Below are positions 11,129-21,052 of a DNA stretch of 64,000 nucleotides, in pieces; within the stretch, counting starts at the first letter, position 1; every line of letters begins with the position of its first letter. The translations under genes were made by a program, and so were the position numbers. The stretch comes from Hungatella sp. UBA7603 (GTDB taxonomy: Bacteria; Bacillota; Clostridia; Lachnospirales; Lachnospiraceae), in assembly GCA_002478865.1 (NCBI GenBank), contig DLJZ01000016.1:46108-110107 (forward strand). Reading direction: 5' to 3'. The notes beneath the pieces are model-generated. The model was given only the letters and a program-made list of their open reading frames with translations. It made no database searches and was not told the origin of the DNA.

Positions 11129-11212
11129 CACGTGATTCATTTGATCTCATTTATAAGCTGCCATTATAGATTCATATAGCGACAACCTTTTATGGGAATG
11201 GAGGTGTTTATA

Positions 11213-11956
11213 CTATAGTTCACTCCGGTATTCGCTGGGGCTGATGCCATAGACATGCTTAAAGGTCTTGCTAAAATGAAACGGATCAAGGTAACCCGTG
11301 AGCTGGCTGATATCTGCAATGGATAGCTCTGGGTTGCGAAGAAGCTGTTTTGAGATGCTGAGTCTGTGGTTTCTTAAATACTTGGATTGGGTGATTCCAG
11401 AATACTTTAAAAAGATCTTACTTAAGTAAGACATGGAGAATCCAAATTCCGAGGCCAGTGAGGTAAAATCAATCTGGTTTTGATAATTCTTATGAATGTA
11501 TTCCTTTACCAGTTCCACGATTTCCTTTGCCCTGTTTGGAGAGTGAAGGAGAGTAGCGGCATCAAACTGATCTCTGGATGCGAGAAGCTTGGTTTCAAGG
11601 GCAGATAAGGTAATAGCCAGCTCATCATAATTAACAGGTTTTAGTAAATAGTTGCTGACTTCATACCGCATGGCTTCTTTTGCATATCCAAAGTCATTAT
11701 AACCGCTTATGATGACAAAGAGAATGAAGGGATATTTTTCATGAACCTGTTTTGCTAGTGAAAGACCATCCATCTCCGGCATACGGATATCTGTAACGAT
11801 GACATTGGGCAGATATTCTTCTGCAAACTTAAAACCCTCCAGTCCGTTGGAAGCAATCCCAACCACTTCAAAGGAAGGGTTTAACTGTTCGATTTTTTTC
11901 GCAATGTTTTTGGCAATTAAGGATTCATCCTCAACCACCAGCACTGAATATCTCAT
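11213..11956 (-). CDS. response regulator, receiver + AraC domain (compact YesN type)
   Basis: A 247-residue response regulator: receiver domain (about 1-120) with acidic residues EDE at 9-11, Asp56 in VTDIRMPEMDG and a conserved Lys in NYLLKPVN, then an AraC-type DNA-binding domain (about 145-245). It is less than half the length of the regulator at 2966 because the large middle region is missing. It overlaps the upstream kinase gene by 4 bp (ATGA). It probably controls the divergent sugar-transport operon that starts at 13942. Confidence 0.93.
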   Translation of the reverse strand: MRYSVLVVEDESLIAKNIAKKIEQLNPSFEVVGIASNGLEGFKFAEEYLPNVIVTDIRMPEMDGLSLAKQVHEKYPFILFVIISGYNDFGYAKEAMRYEVSNYLLKPVNYDELAITLSALETKLLASRDQFDAATLLHSPNRAKEIVELVKEYIHKNYQNQIDFTSLASEFGFSMSYLSKIFLKYSGITQSKYLRNHRLSISKQLLRNPELSIADISQLTGYLDPFHFSKTFKHVYGISPSEYRSEL

Positions 11957-13779
11957 GGAATGATACCTCCTATGACTACAATTGCTCCGTGGGGCACGTT
12001 GTTGCTTAGTTTAAAGATGTGCTTGCCTTTATATAAAATCTTGAAACGGATGTATATGTTCATCAGTCCCATTCCATCTATTTCCAGGTTGGGAAGTGCG
12101 CTGTTTTTCTCAATCAGAGCAATCTTTTTTTGGAGATCATCAAGATCTTCTTTTGTAAATCCTGGTCCATTATCCTTAATCTGAATCTCCCAATAAGTGT
12201 TTGTGAGAATTCCTAAAATCTTCACGTTCCATGGGGGGCTTGACTTGGTGGAATACTTAATGGCGTTTTCTACAATCAATTGAAGACAAAGCTTGGGTAG
12301 ACGAACCTCTTGCATTGCCTCTGGAATATCAAATTCAAACTGAAGATTTTCGTGGTATCTGACTTTCATACATTCCAGATAATCCTGGGTGTGAGACAGT
12401 TCATCCTTTAGTGAGACAAGCTGTTCCTCGTCAGAGGAAATGTATCTTAAGATTCGTGAAATGGTCTGGCACATCATGATAATTTCGTGATTCATATTTT
12501 CATCGGCCATAGCCTGTATGGTTGCCAGGGAATTGTATAGAAAATGAGGATTCATTTGGGCCTGGAGAGCCAGCATCTTGGACTGCATATCACTGTTTTG
12601 AAGCTGCAATTCCCGTTCCATAGAGGTTCTGGCCTGCGTTTGCATCTTTAATAAGGCTTGATATAAGGTGTTTACTTCGGTGATGCCAAGGTCCATCTCC
12701 TCAAACGCTGTACCTTTTTCTTCCCCTGTAAGCTGGAAGGTCCTAACCTGATTGTAGATTTTATAAAGGGGAGTGGCAATTCTTCTGGAGATTAAATAAG
12801 AGACCAAAACCGTTATGACCATAACGAAAAACAAAAGCATTAAGTTAGTGGAAATATACTGGTAGATGGGTTGCATCAACATCTGGTTATCAATAATCAG
12901 TGCGGTGATAAATCCGGTATAATCCGAGGTGGTATAAATGATGTATTTGTTCTCTGATTTTAGATAAATGGGGGTCTTGCTTAGATCCTTTGATGGGTCT
13001 TTTAATTGTTCTGTTATGAGGTTAAAGTATAGTTCTTGATGTTCAATCCCCCCGGTAGAATAAACGGTTTTCCCATCCGGACTGTAGAGGTAAACCTCCT
13101 CGTCATAGGGACTTTTAAAGGCGGTAATTGCATTGGCTACGCTTTTAAAGGATTTCTTAACTTCCACAATACCCTGAGGAATATTAAGAGGACTGTAAAA
13201 TACCCGGCAGAGGGAAATGAAGTTGTTGTCTCCAGGATAGGAATAATAACGGCCTAGCTTGTCATCTTTTTCACAGTAGATATACTTCTTACCTTCTAAC
13301 TGAGTGACCTGGTCATACCAGTCTCTACTGGAGGCGCTTTCCTTTGAGGTGGTATTGTCAAGACCTACGCCAAATTTCCCGCTGTCTAAGGAATAGAGAT
13401 AAGTCTGGTCCGCAGGAGAGTTTGGTCCGATCATTGCAATAATTAGGTCGTAAAGGATTTTCGTATTGTTAATGCTTTCATAGATCTCATTGGAGCTTAA
13501 GGTGCTGTCCTGATAATTGAGATAGGTTCCGAACTTTTCTTTTATGAGGTTGGAATATATGATATTCTGGGATACAGTATCCAAATCGTGAATGACCGAT
13601 TCAAAGTTGTCCATAATGATGGCGGCATTGTTTTGAAGGGTTGAGAAGGCACTGGTTTTTAGTTTCGTGGTTTCGGTTGCGATAGTGTGAATGGTAAAGG
13701 AAAGGATTACAACGATAAACAAAGCGGTATAGGGGAGAAAAAGCGTCTGCATAATGCTTTGTTTCTTGGGATTTTTCAT
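11953..13779 (-). CDS. sensor histidine kinase, YesM type with large extracellular domain
   Basis: A 608-residue sensor kinase. Membrane segments at about 12-34 and 305-327 flank an extracellular region of about 270 residues, probably a Cache-type sensor. The cytoplasmic part has a HAMP-like linker, a His_kinase domain with QMNPHFLYNSLAT (phospho-acceptor His412), and an ATPase domain with VENAIKYS and DNGPGF. It is divergent from the solute-binding-protein gene at 13942, a common layout in which the kinase senses the sugar whose transporter it controls. A GGAG sits unusually far from the start codon, so translation may be weak. Confidence 0.92.
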   Translation of the reverse strand: MKNPKKQSIMQTLFLPYTALFIVVILSFTIHTIATETTKLKTSAFSTLQNNAAIIMDNFESVIHDLDTVSQNIIYSNLIKEKFGTYLNYQDSTLSSNEIYESINNTKILYDLIIAMIGPNSPADQTYLYSLDSGKFGVGLDNTTSKESASSRDWYDQVTQLEGKKYIYCEKDDKLGRYYSYPGDNNFISLCRVFYSPLNIPQGIVEVKKSFKSVANAITAFKSPYDEEVYLYSPDGKTVYSTGGIEHQELYFNLITEQLKDPSKDLSKTPIYLKSENKYIIYTTSDYTGFITALIIDNQMLMQPIYQYISTNLMLLFFVMVITVLVSYLISRRIATPLYKIYNQVRTFQLTGEEKGTAFEEMDLGITEVNTLYQALLKMQTQARTSMERELQLQNSDMQSKMLALQAQMNPHFLYNSLATIQAMADENMNHEIIMMCQTISRILRYISSDEEQLVSLKDELSHTQDYLECMKVRYHENLQFEFDIPEAMQEVRLPKLCLQLIVENAIKYSTKSSPPWNVKILGILTNTYWEIQIKDNGPGFTKEDLDDLQKKIALIEKNSALPNLEIDGMGLMNIYIRFKILYKGKHIFKLSNNVPHGAIVVIGGIIP

Positions 13780-13941
13780 TATAATTGCTGCCCGTTTGGG
13801 CTCTCCTTCCCCGATTTTTTGCTATTGGTTAAAAATATACATGAAAAAGGATCGGAATGTTCATTCAAAAATGTATATATTACACTATATAATACAGATA
13901 ACAAATGAAAAGTCAATATAAAATTTTGGGGAGGTATTTTT

Positions 13942-15300
13942 ATGAAGCTTAGAAAGTTAGCTGTATTAAGCCTTACAATGGCAGCCGCACTTGTCTTTTC
14001 CGGATGCTCTAAGGTGGAGAGCGGGACAGGGGGAAGTACTGCTGCAGGTGGAAGTTCCTTAGAAGAGACAAAGGACACATCAGCAAAGGGGAAAGATAAT
14101 GTGACCTTGTCTTTTATGGCCAGCCAGGACTGGATTCAGGACGCAGAAATTGAACTATCAAAGAAATTTACTGAGGAGACTGGAATCAAGGTGGATTATC
14201 AGATTATTCCTTCTGACCAGTACGTCAACCTTTTGATGACGAAACTTAATACCGGGGAATGTACCGATATCTTTGGTGCTCAGAGTGGAAAGTTTGATAT
14301 CAAAGCACAGATCAATGTGGAGAAGAATGCTTTGGATTTAAGTGGAACCTCCTGGGGCAGTCAGGTGGAGCCACTGGTGGCGGATGAGCTTTCGGTAGAT
14401 AAAAAGCTTTATGGTCAGCCAATTCAGGATGTCTCCTCCGTATGGGCCATTGCTTATAATAAGCAGATCTTTCAGAAATTAAACCTGGAAATCCCAACGG
14501 ATTATCAAAGCTTTACAAAGGTTTGCGATGCCATTGCGGCGGCAGGAATCACTCCAGTCTACGAATGTGTTTCTGATGGCTGGCATCATACCTTGTGGCT
14601 TCCAGAAGCAGGCGTTCAGGCAGAGAGTAAGGAACCTGGAATCGTAGAGAAATGGAACGAGAACAAGGCAACGTTTGAAGGGGATGCAACCCTGACCACA
14701 ATCTTAACCCAGATCAATGAAATGGTATCCAAAGGTTATTGGGGGGAAGATTACATGTCAAATACTTATGCAGATTCTGCAAAGAACATTGCCTCAGGAA
14801 AATACGCCATGACAATTGCAAACCAGGGATTTGGTGTAGAAGTCAATAAGATTAATACGGAAATCGCTATCGATGATATTGGTTATTTCGTAATCCCACT
14901 TGCTGACAACCAGACCTTAAATGTAAATCCCGCAGGACCGGCAAGATTTGTATTCAGTGGTACCAAGCATAAAGCAGAGGCTGAGCAGTACCTGGAATTC
15001 CTTGCAAAAGAAGAGAACCTGACATACTTAACAGAACATGTTGGCAAATTCAATAAGCTTCCTTTTAAGAATGCAAAAAGCAGGTACACAGAAACCGTTC
15101 AGGAGTTTTATGACCGTTACCCCAACAAAGGAACTGTAGTTCAGACGGCAGTCAAATACGTAAATCCACAGTGGAGCGAAATGGGAGCAAATCTTTCTGC
15201 CATGATCGTAGGAGAGATGAAGCCGGCTGAGGTATTAAAATCCATTGATGAAGTAAGAGCACAGCAAGCAAAGGCCGCAGGGGACCCTGCTTGGAAATGA
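13942..15300 (+). CDS. family 1 sugar ABC transporter substrate-binding lipoprotein
   Basis: A 452-residue lipoprotein with lipobox FSGC after a hydrophobic signal, then a Gly/Ser-rich linker. The mature part is a family 1 extracellular solute-binding protein (MalE/UgpB-like), with features such as DWIQDAEIELSKKFTEE near its start. It begins with GGGGAGGT before the ATG. TATAAT at 13889-13894 lacks a good -35, which fits control by an activator such as the divergent two-component pair. Together with two MalFG-type permeases and a GH31 glycosidase it should import an oligosaccharide, probably an alpha-linked glucoside or xyloside. No ATPase is present, so a shared MsiK/UgpC-type ATPase elsewhere is expected. 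Confidence 0.92.
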   Translation: MKLRKLAVLSLTMAAALVFSGCSKVESGTGGSTAAGGSSLEETKDTSAKGKDNVTLSFMASQDWIQDAEIELSKKFTEETGIKVDYQIIPSDQYVNLLMTKLNTGECTDIFGAQSGKFDIKAQINVEKNALDLSGTSWGSQVEPLVADELSVDKKLYGQPIQDVSSVWAIAYNKQIFQKLNLEIPTDYQSFTKVCDAIAAAGITPVYECVSDGWHHTLWLPEAGVQAESKEPGIVEKWNENKATFEGDATLTTILTQINEMVSKGYWGEDYMSNTYADSAKNIASGKYAMTIANQGFGVEVNKINTEIAIDDIGYFVIPLADNQTLNVNPAGPARFVFSGTKHKAEAEQYLEFLAKEENLTYLTEHVGKFNKLPFKNAKSRYTETVQEFYDRYPNKGTVVQTAVKYVNPQWSEMGANLSAMIVGEMKPAEVLKSIDEVRAQQAKAAGDPAWK

Positions 15301-15334
15301 CAACCTGGAATTCTCTTTAAGGTGAGTGAATACA

Positions 15335-16213
15335 ATGAATAAAAATAAGATCTACCCTATGTGGTTTGCCGTAGTGGCACTGCTGATCTACTCGGTTTTA
15401 TTTGTCCTTCCTGGTCTCATTGGAATTGGATATTCCTTTACGGATTGGTCCTCTTATTCCAATCAGCTTCATTTTGTAGGACTGGAGAACTTTAAAACCG
15501 TCTTTTCCGCAGATGAAAACTACCTGAAAATTATTAAGAATACCCTGGTATTCACTCTTGGGACAACGATTATTAAAAATATGTTAGGACTGGCACTGGC
15601 GGTGCTGCTGACGAAATCCATCCGGTTGCTTAATTTCCACCGGGGAGTCATGTTTTTGCCCTCTGTGCTGTCCACCTTAATCCTTGGTATGATTTTCACC
15701 TCCATACTAAATCCATCTTCTGGATTGTTAAATACGTTCTTACGGGATATGGGGCTTTCGGGGCTTGCAAAACCCTGGCTTACCAGCCCCCACTATGCCT
15801 TTCAGTCTGTAATGGCAGTGGATATCTGGAGAGGAACCGGATACATCATGACGATCTTAATTGCCGGTATCCTTTCTATCTCCCAGGATTATTATGAGGC
15901 TTGCAGCATTGATGGAGCCTCATCCTGGCAGAAGTTTCAATTTATCACACTTCCCCTACTTCTTCCTACCCTTGCGACCACAACCGTTTTGAATGTAATT
16001 TATGGGCTTAAGGTCTTTGATATGATTTATGCCCTGACAAATGGAGGTCCGGGTAAGGCCACCACAGAGGTTTTATATACCGCTGTATTTAAAAAGTTTG
16101 GGACAGGTCAATATGCCATAGGTACCGCCTTATCATCTGTTATGTTTGTATTTATGGTAGTAATTGGATTCTTTATGATCCGTATGATGACGAAAGACGA
16201 GGTGCAGGAGTGA
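15335..16213 (+). CDS. sugar ABC transporter permease, MalF/UgpA type
   Basis: A 292-residue permease with about six membrane segments and the EAA loop EACSIDGASSWQKFQFITLPLL, through which it contacts the ATPase. The ATG at 15335, eight bases after AGGTGAG, is chosen over a GTG at 15326. It overlaps the next permease start by one base (TGATG). Confidence 0.92.
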   Translation: MNKNKIYPMWFAVVALLIYSVLFVLPGLIGIGYSFTDWSSYSNQLHFVGLENFKTVFSADENYLKIIKNTLVFTLGTTIIKNMLGLALAVLLTKSIRLLNFHRGVMFLPSVLSTLILGMIFTSILNPSSGLLNTFLRDMGLSGLAKPWLTSPHYAFQSVMAVDIWRGTGYIMTILIAGILSISQDYYEACSIDGASSWQKFQFITLPLLLPTLATTTVLNVIYGLKVFDMIYALTNGGPGKATTEVLYTAVFKKFGTGQYAIGTALSSVMFVFMVVIGFFMIRMMTKDEVQE

Positions 16214-17040
16214 TGAAGGCGAAAAAACAGGCGGCAGCCATTGCCGCCAATGCCGGGGCGTGGCTGATTACAGCAATTTCACTTGTTCCATTTCTGCTTA
16301 TTTTGCTAAACTCCTTTAAGGACAGTTTAGGGGCCTCTGAAATGAATCTTAAGCTTCCGGGGCTTCCGCTTCAATTTACCAATTTCCTGGTAGTGGTGGA
16401 AAAGGGGAAGCTTCTTACTTCTTTCTTTAATAGCTGTATCTACTCGGTGGCAAGTGTTTTTCTTTGTACAGTATTTGCCTCCATGGCTTCTTATGTATTT
16501 TCAAGAAACAGGTCCAAGATAAACCGGATCTTATACCTTTACATGGTGCTGGGGATCACCATGCCTGTCAATTATGTGGCACTGACCAAGGTTATGATGT
16601 TCCTTCATTTAAATAATTCAAGACTAGGAATCGTGCTTTTGTATACTGCCATGCAGTTGCCGTTTTCCATTTTCTTAATTCATGGTTTTGTGGCAAAGCT
16701 TCCGGTGGAGCTTGATGAGGCTGCCGTTATTGATGGATGTAGCCCAGTGCGATTATTTGTTTCAGTTATCTTGCCTCTTTTAAAACCTGCCATTGCAACC
16801 GTGGTGGTGCTCACTTTTTTAAATACGTGGAATGAGTTTGTATCCCCTCTTTACTTTTTAAGCAGCTCCACAAAATGGCCCATGACACTGTCGGTTTATA
16901 ACTTCTTTGGAATGTATTTTAAGGACTGGAATCTGGTTTGTGCCGATATTTTCCTCACCAGCTTACCGGTAATCCTGGTTTATCTCCTGGGACAAAAATA
17001 TATCGTATCTGGTATGACAGCCGGAGCCGTGAAAGGATAG
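16213..17040 (+). CDS. sugar ABC transporter permease, MalG/UgpE type
   Basis: A 275-residue permease with about six membrane segments and the EAA loop DEAAVIDGCSPVRLFVSVIL. It is the second channel subunit for the family 1 binding protein at 13942. A GTG at 16210 is an alternative start. The GH31 gene begins 9 bp after the stop, so the whole set is one operon. Confidence 0.92.
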   Translation: MKAKKQAAAIAANAGAWLITAISLVPFLLILLNSFKDSLGASEMNLKLPGLPLQFTNFLVVVEKGKLLTSFFNSCIYSVASVFLCTVFASMASYVFSRNRSKINRILYLYMVLGITMPVNYVALTKVMMFLHLNNSRLGIVLLYTAMQLPFSIFLIHGFVAKLPVELDEAAVIDGCSPVRLFVSVILPLLKPAIATVVVLTFLNTWNEFVSPLYFLSSSTKWPMTLSVYNFFGMYFKDWNLVCADIFLTSLPVILVYLLGQKYIVSGMTAGAVKG

Positions 17041-17049
17041 GTAATCTCA

Positions 17050-19467
17050 TTGAGCCAACAAAATAAGGTCATGATAGAATCAGCAGATAAAACGCTTACT
17101 TATGAAAGGATTGCTTCTGGCATTCTTCACTGTACCTGCCAAGTGACAGGAAGCGAAGTAATTCCCTCTCCCCTTGAGATAAAACCGCTTGTTTCTGGTA
17201 CTTTGGAACATGTAATCACGGACTCCTCTCATGTGGTCACAAGTGGAGATCTTAAGGTGGAGATTGATAGAAAATCCGGAAGGACTTGCTGGAGTCATGA
17301 AAAGTCAGGAAAACTGCTTTTTGAGGAAACAGATCGGGAGTTAACTGAGATTCCTGTTTATGAGCATACCACCAAAGGGGAAGCCCCTGAGATTAAGCGG
17401 GTGAAAACCGTGGATGGAGAGCGGAATTTCATCAGTAACCTGGTGTGTGAAACGGTGCGGACTGCTTACCGGGGGAAGCTGTCATTTGCCTGGCAAAAGG
17501 ATGAGAAGCTTCATGGGCTGGGTCAGGGAGAGGAAGGAATCTATAATTATAGAGGAACTACCCAATATCTCTATCAGCACAACATGAGAATTCCCATTCC
17601 CTTTCTAATCTCTGACCGGGGGTATGGAATCTTGTTTGACTGCGGTTCCATCATGACCTTTAATGACGATGCAAGAGGTTCTTATTTATACTTTGATACA
17701 GTGGATCAGCTAAGCTATTACGTTATCTATGGTCCTGATTTTGATGAGATCATTAAGGGCTTTCGAGGGCTGACTGGAAGAGTACCCATGCTTCCCAAAT
17801 GGTCCTTTGGTTATATCCAGTCAAAGGAGGCGTACCATACTCAGCAAGAGCTTATAGAAGTGGTAAGAGAGTACCGAAAGAGGAAGGTTCCCATAGACGG
17901 AATCGTACAGGACTGGAACACCTGGGAAGAGGGGAAATGGGGAAATAAACTTCTTGATAAATCCCGGTATCCTGATTTTTCCAAGGCGATAAAATCCATT
18001 CATGAGGACAACGTCCATGTGATGGTATCCGTTTGGCCAAACATGGATTCCACTACAGAAAATTATAAGGAGTTTCTGGAGAAGGGACTGCTTTTAAATG
18101 ATTTATCCACCTATGATGCCTTTGATTCAGAAGGAAGAAAGGTTTATTTTAAGCAGTTAGAGGAGGAACTTTTCTCCGCAGGTGTAGACGCTTGGTGGTG
18201 TGATTCTACGGAGCCATTTAGCGGTCCTGACTGGAAGGGAAGCTTGAAAAAAGAGCCTTGGGAACGGTTTTTACTGGTTGGAGAGGAGCATAAGAAATAT
18301 CTGGATCCCACAAAAGCCAATCTCTATGCTCAGGTTCATGCAAAAGGAATCTACGAAAACCAGAGACAGGTATGCCAGGATAAACGTGTGCTCAATCTGA
18401 CCAGATCCGGCTATGCAGGCTCTGGGGCCTATGGGACCGTCTTGTGGTCCGGGGATATTACGGCTACCTGGGAAACTCTTAAGGTACAGATTCGGGAGGG
18501 ACTTAATCTATGCATGAGCGGTCACCCCTACTGGACCCTTGATGCAGGTGGATTCTTTGTCGTAAAGGACAACTGGAAGAAACGTGGGTGCAGCTCAAAC
18601 AATGACCCAGAGCCAAAGTGGTTCTGGCAGGGAGGTTATGAGCTTGGAGTGGACGATGCGGCTTACCTCGAACTTTATGTAAGATGGCTTCAATTCTCCC
18701 TTTTTCTCCCCATGTTCCGTTCCCATGGAACCGATACACCGAGAGAGATCTGGAACTTTGGAGAACCTGGCAATCCGTTTTATGACAGTATAGAGCAGTG
18801 CATTCGCCTTAGGTATCAATTGATGCCTTACACCTATTCCCTGGCAGGCAGGGTCATGCTTCATGATTACACCATGTTTCGGAGCCTTCTTTTTGATTTT
18901 GCAGAGGATAAAACAGCCAGTGAAATTTCCTCCCAGTTTATGTATGGAGATTCTTTGCTAATCTGTCCAGTCATTGAGCCTATGTATTATGAAGCGGAAA
19001 ACAAGCTTTTGGACCGGGAGAGAACGTGGAGATGTTATCTACCTGCTGGAAATGGATGGTATGATTACTTTACTGGAGATCATCATGAGGGCGGACAGTG
19101 GGTTACCGTAGAAGCACCCATTGAGAAAATCCCTGTATTTGTTCGGGAAGGGGCCATTATTCCCATGGAAGCGGGACTTGACTATGCTGGTGAGGTGGTT
19201 CCTACTCCGTTTGAATTCCATGTATATGAGGGGAAAGATGGAAGCTTTCCTTTGTATGAGGATTCTGGTGATGGATACGATTATGAGGACGGCATCTACA
19301 ATTACATTATGATTTCCTGGGATGACAGGAAAAAAGAGCTGTACATTGGTGAGAGCAAGTATTCCTTTCCTCAGTCCATTTGGGGGAAAGAGTGCGTGCT
19401 TCGTACCTCTGGCGGCAGGGAAGTCTTCTTTTCTTACGATGGAAAAGAAACAAGAGTTAAATTATAA
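17050..19467 (+). CDS. GH31 glycoside hydrolase (alpha-glucosidase/alpha-xylosidase type)
   Basis: An 805-residue glycoside hydrolase family 31 enzyme without a signal peptide, so it acts on imported oligosaccharide. The TTG start at 17050 is used because GGATAGG lies just upstream; the next in-frame ATG at 17071 has no usable site. The N-terminal beta-sandwich precedes the barrel with DGIVQDWNTW, nucleophile Asp385 in WWCDSTEP, and acid/base candidate Asp562 in FRSHGTDTPREIW. The C-terminus contains a YEDSGDGYDYEDG element typical of the family. Its place at the end of the transporter operon links it to that substrate. Alpha-glucosidase, alpha-xylosidase and sulfoquinovosidase activities are hard to separate by eye. 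Confidence 0.9.
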   Translation: MSQQNKVMIESADKTLTYERIASGILHCTCQVTGSEVIPSPLEIKPLVSGTLEHVITDSSHVVTSGDLKVEIDRKSGRTCWSHEKSGKLLFEETDRELTEIPVYEHTTKGEAPEIKRVKTVDGERNFISNLVCETVRTAYRGKLSFAWQKDEKLHGLGQGEEGIYNYRGTTQYLYQHNMRIPIPFLISDRGYGILFDCGSIMTFNDDARGSYLYFDTVDQLSYYVIYGPDFDEIIKGFRGLTGRVPMLPKWSFGYIQSKEAYHTQQELIEVVREYRKRKVPIDGIVQDWNTWEEGKWGNKLLDKSRYPDFSKAIKSIHEDNVHVMVSVWPNMDSTTENYKEFLEKGLLLNDLSTYDAFDSEGRKVYFKQLEEELFSAGVDAWWCDSTEPFSGPDWKGSLKKEPWERFLLVGEEHKKYLDPTKANLYAQVHAKGIYENQRQVCQDKRVLNLTRSGYAGSGAYGTVLWSGDITATWETLKVQIREGLNLCMSGHPYWTLDAGGFFVVKDNWKKRGCSSNNDPEPKWFWQGGYELGVDDAAYLELYVRWLQFSLFLPMFRSHGTDTPREIWNFGEPGNPFYDSIEQCIRLRYQLMPYTYSLAGRVMLHDYTMFRSLLFDFAEDKTASEISSQFMYGDSLLICPVIEPMYYEAENKLLDRERTWRCYLPAGNGWYDYFTGDHHEGGQWVTVEAPIEKIPVFVREGAIIPMEAGLDYAGEVVPTPFEFHVYEGKDGSFPLYEDSGDGYDYEDGIYNYIMISWDDRKKELYIGESKYSFPQSIWGKECVLRTSGGREVFFSYDGKETRVKL

Positions 19468-19493
19468 GAAAATGTAACATAGAAAAGTAAGCT

Positions 19494-19530
19494 GGCCATC
19501 ATTCCCGGGTAAAGGAGTGATGGTCTTTTA
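19494..19530 (+). terminator. intrinsic terminator
   Basis: A 12-bp stem with G-T pairs (19494-19505 with 19514-19525) followed by TTTTA, ending the sugar transporter-GH31 operon. Confidence 0.75.
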
Positions 19531-19621
19531 CGTGACCTATGGTTATGCTTGCGCATTGCTGTGTAATTGATTATAATCAATAAGATTACTTTAAATTAGG
19601 CGGTAAGCAAAAGAGGAATAA

Positions 19622-19670
19622 GGGAGGTAATACAGAAAAAATGCTTGATTTTTTCTGTACAATACAATGA
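19622..19670 (+). promoter_or_regulatory. leader ORF and hairpin before the MATE gene
   Basis: GGGAGG (19622-19627) lies 39 bases from the MATE start, too far for direct use. Between them is a nine-codon ORF (19641-19670, MLDFFCTIQ) whose stop overlaps the MATE start as ATGA. The same stretch forms a perfect 10-bp hairpin (ACAGAAAAAA 19632-19641 with TTTTTTCTGT 19649-19658). The leader ORF could couple translation to the pump gene, or the hairpin could shorten the effective spacing between the GGGAGG and the pump start. Either way initiation is structured and potentially regulated. Confidence 0.6.
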
Positions 19671-21052
19671 ATAAGTTTATTGGAAATAAAAGGTTTTATC
19701 AGATGGTGCTTTCAATTGCAATACCTATTATGATACAAAACGGCATAACGAATTTCGTCAGCCTTTTAAATAACATTATGGTGGGCACGGTGGGGACCGA
19801 GCAGATGACAGGAGTTGCCATTGTAAATCAGTTAATGTTTGTATTTAATATCACCATCTTTGGAATCATATCAGGAGCTGGGATTTTTGGTGCTCAGTTT
19901 TATGGAAGCCAAAGACACGATGGCGTAAGGCATACCTTTCGCTTTAAGATCATCTGCTGCTTGATCCTTACCGCTTTGGCCGTCGCATTGTTTTATTTTT
20001 GCGGAAAAGACCTTATCTCCATGTATCTGCAAGGGGAAGGCAATGAAGCGGAGCGAGCACTGGTGCTTGGGTATGGAAGACAGTATATGTTAATTATGTT
20101 AATCGGTATGCTGCCTTTTGGAATTGAACAGGCATATACCAGTACTCTTAGAGAGTGTGGGGAAACGGTTCTTCCTATGAAGGCTGGTATTGTTGCAGTT
20201 TTAGTCAATGTGACCTTGAATTTCATTCTTATCTTTGGAAGGTTTGGCGCTCCGGAGATGGGAGTTATGGGAGCTGGTACAGCGACCGCTGTGGCTCGAT
20301 TTGTTGAGGCAACTATTATCGTATCCTGGACCCACAGCCATAAGAAAAAGAATCCATTTATTGTGGGAGCTTATAAAAACTTTTACATTCCAGCAAACCT
20401 TGTAAAGAAGATTCTCATTAAGGGAACCCCTCTGATGGTTAATGAGGCCTTATGGGCAGGCGGAATGGCGGCCCTCATGCAGTGTTATTCCATAAGAGGT
20501 TTGGTGGCAGTTGCAGGACTTAATATATCTGGTACCATCGGTAATGTCTTCAACGTGGTTTATCTGGCTATGGGAAGTGCAGTTTCCATCATCGTAGGGC
20601 AGCTTCTGGGTGCCGGAAAGCATGAAGAAGCCAGAGATACGGATACGAAACTAATCGCGTTTTCCGTTGGCTCTGGCGTGGTGATTGGTGGAATCTTGAT
20701 GATTCTTGCTCCACTCTTTCCTATGATTTATAACACTTCTGATGAGGTAAAGGGTCTTGCAGTACAATTTATCCGCATCCTGGCATTGTATATGCCAATC
20801 AATGCTTTTATGAATGTTTCATATTTTACCCTTCGCTCCGGTGGAAAGACCATTGTCACCTTCCTTTTTGACAGTGTGTTCATCTGGGTGGTGAGCATTC
20901 CTGTTGCTTATACCTTAAGCCGGCACACCAACATTCCAATCGTTCCGCTTTACTTTATGTGCCAGATGGTTGATTTAATCAAATGTGTCATTGGTTTTGT
21001 TCTGGTGAAGAAGGGTGTGTGGATTCAGAATATCGTGTTGGGAGAAGATTAG
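19667..21052 (+). CDS. MATE family efflux transporter
   Basis: A 461-residue membrane protein with about twelve transmembrane segments and the MATE features PIMIQNGITNFVSLLNNIMVG near the N-terminus and a repeated half around residue 240. It should export organic cations, drugs or metabolites using a Na+ or H+ gradient. The start at 19667 overlaps the stop of a nine-codon leader ORF. Its 3' end overlaps the convergent AraC-family gene by about 65 bp. Confidence 0.9.
   Translation: MNKFIGNKRFYQMVLSIAIPIMIQNGITNFVSLLNNIMVGTVGTEQMTGVAIVNQLMFVFNITIFGIISGAGIFGAQFYGSQRHDGVRHTFRFKIICCLILTALAVALFYFCGKDLISMYLQGEGNEAERALVLGYGRQYMLIMLIGMLPFGIEQAYTSTLRECGETVLPMKAGIVAVLVNVTLNFILIFGRFGAPEMGVMGAGTATAVARFVEATIIVSWTHSHKKKNPFIVGAYKNFYIPANLVKKILIKGTPLMVNEALWAGGMAALMQCYSIRGLVAVAGLNISGTIGNVFNVVYLAMGSAVSIIVGQLLGAGKHEEARDTDTKLIAFSVGSGVVIGGILMILAPLFPMIYNTSDEVKGLAVQFIRILALYMPINAFMNVSYFTLRSGGKTIVTFLFDSVFIWVVSIPVAYTLSRHTNIPIVPLYFMCQMVDLIKCVIGFVLVKKGVWIQNIVLGED

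Noticed and set aside
10927..11169. Open frame of about 80 codons across the end of the YjfF-like permease gene and the hairpin.
   Set aside because: It is a different frame of the permease gene plus the inverted repeat, with no ribosome binding site or domain.
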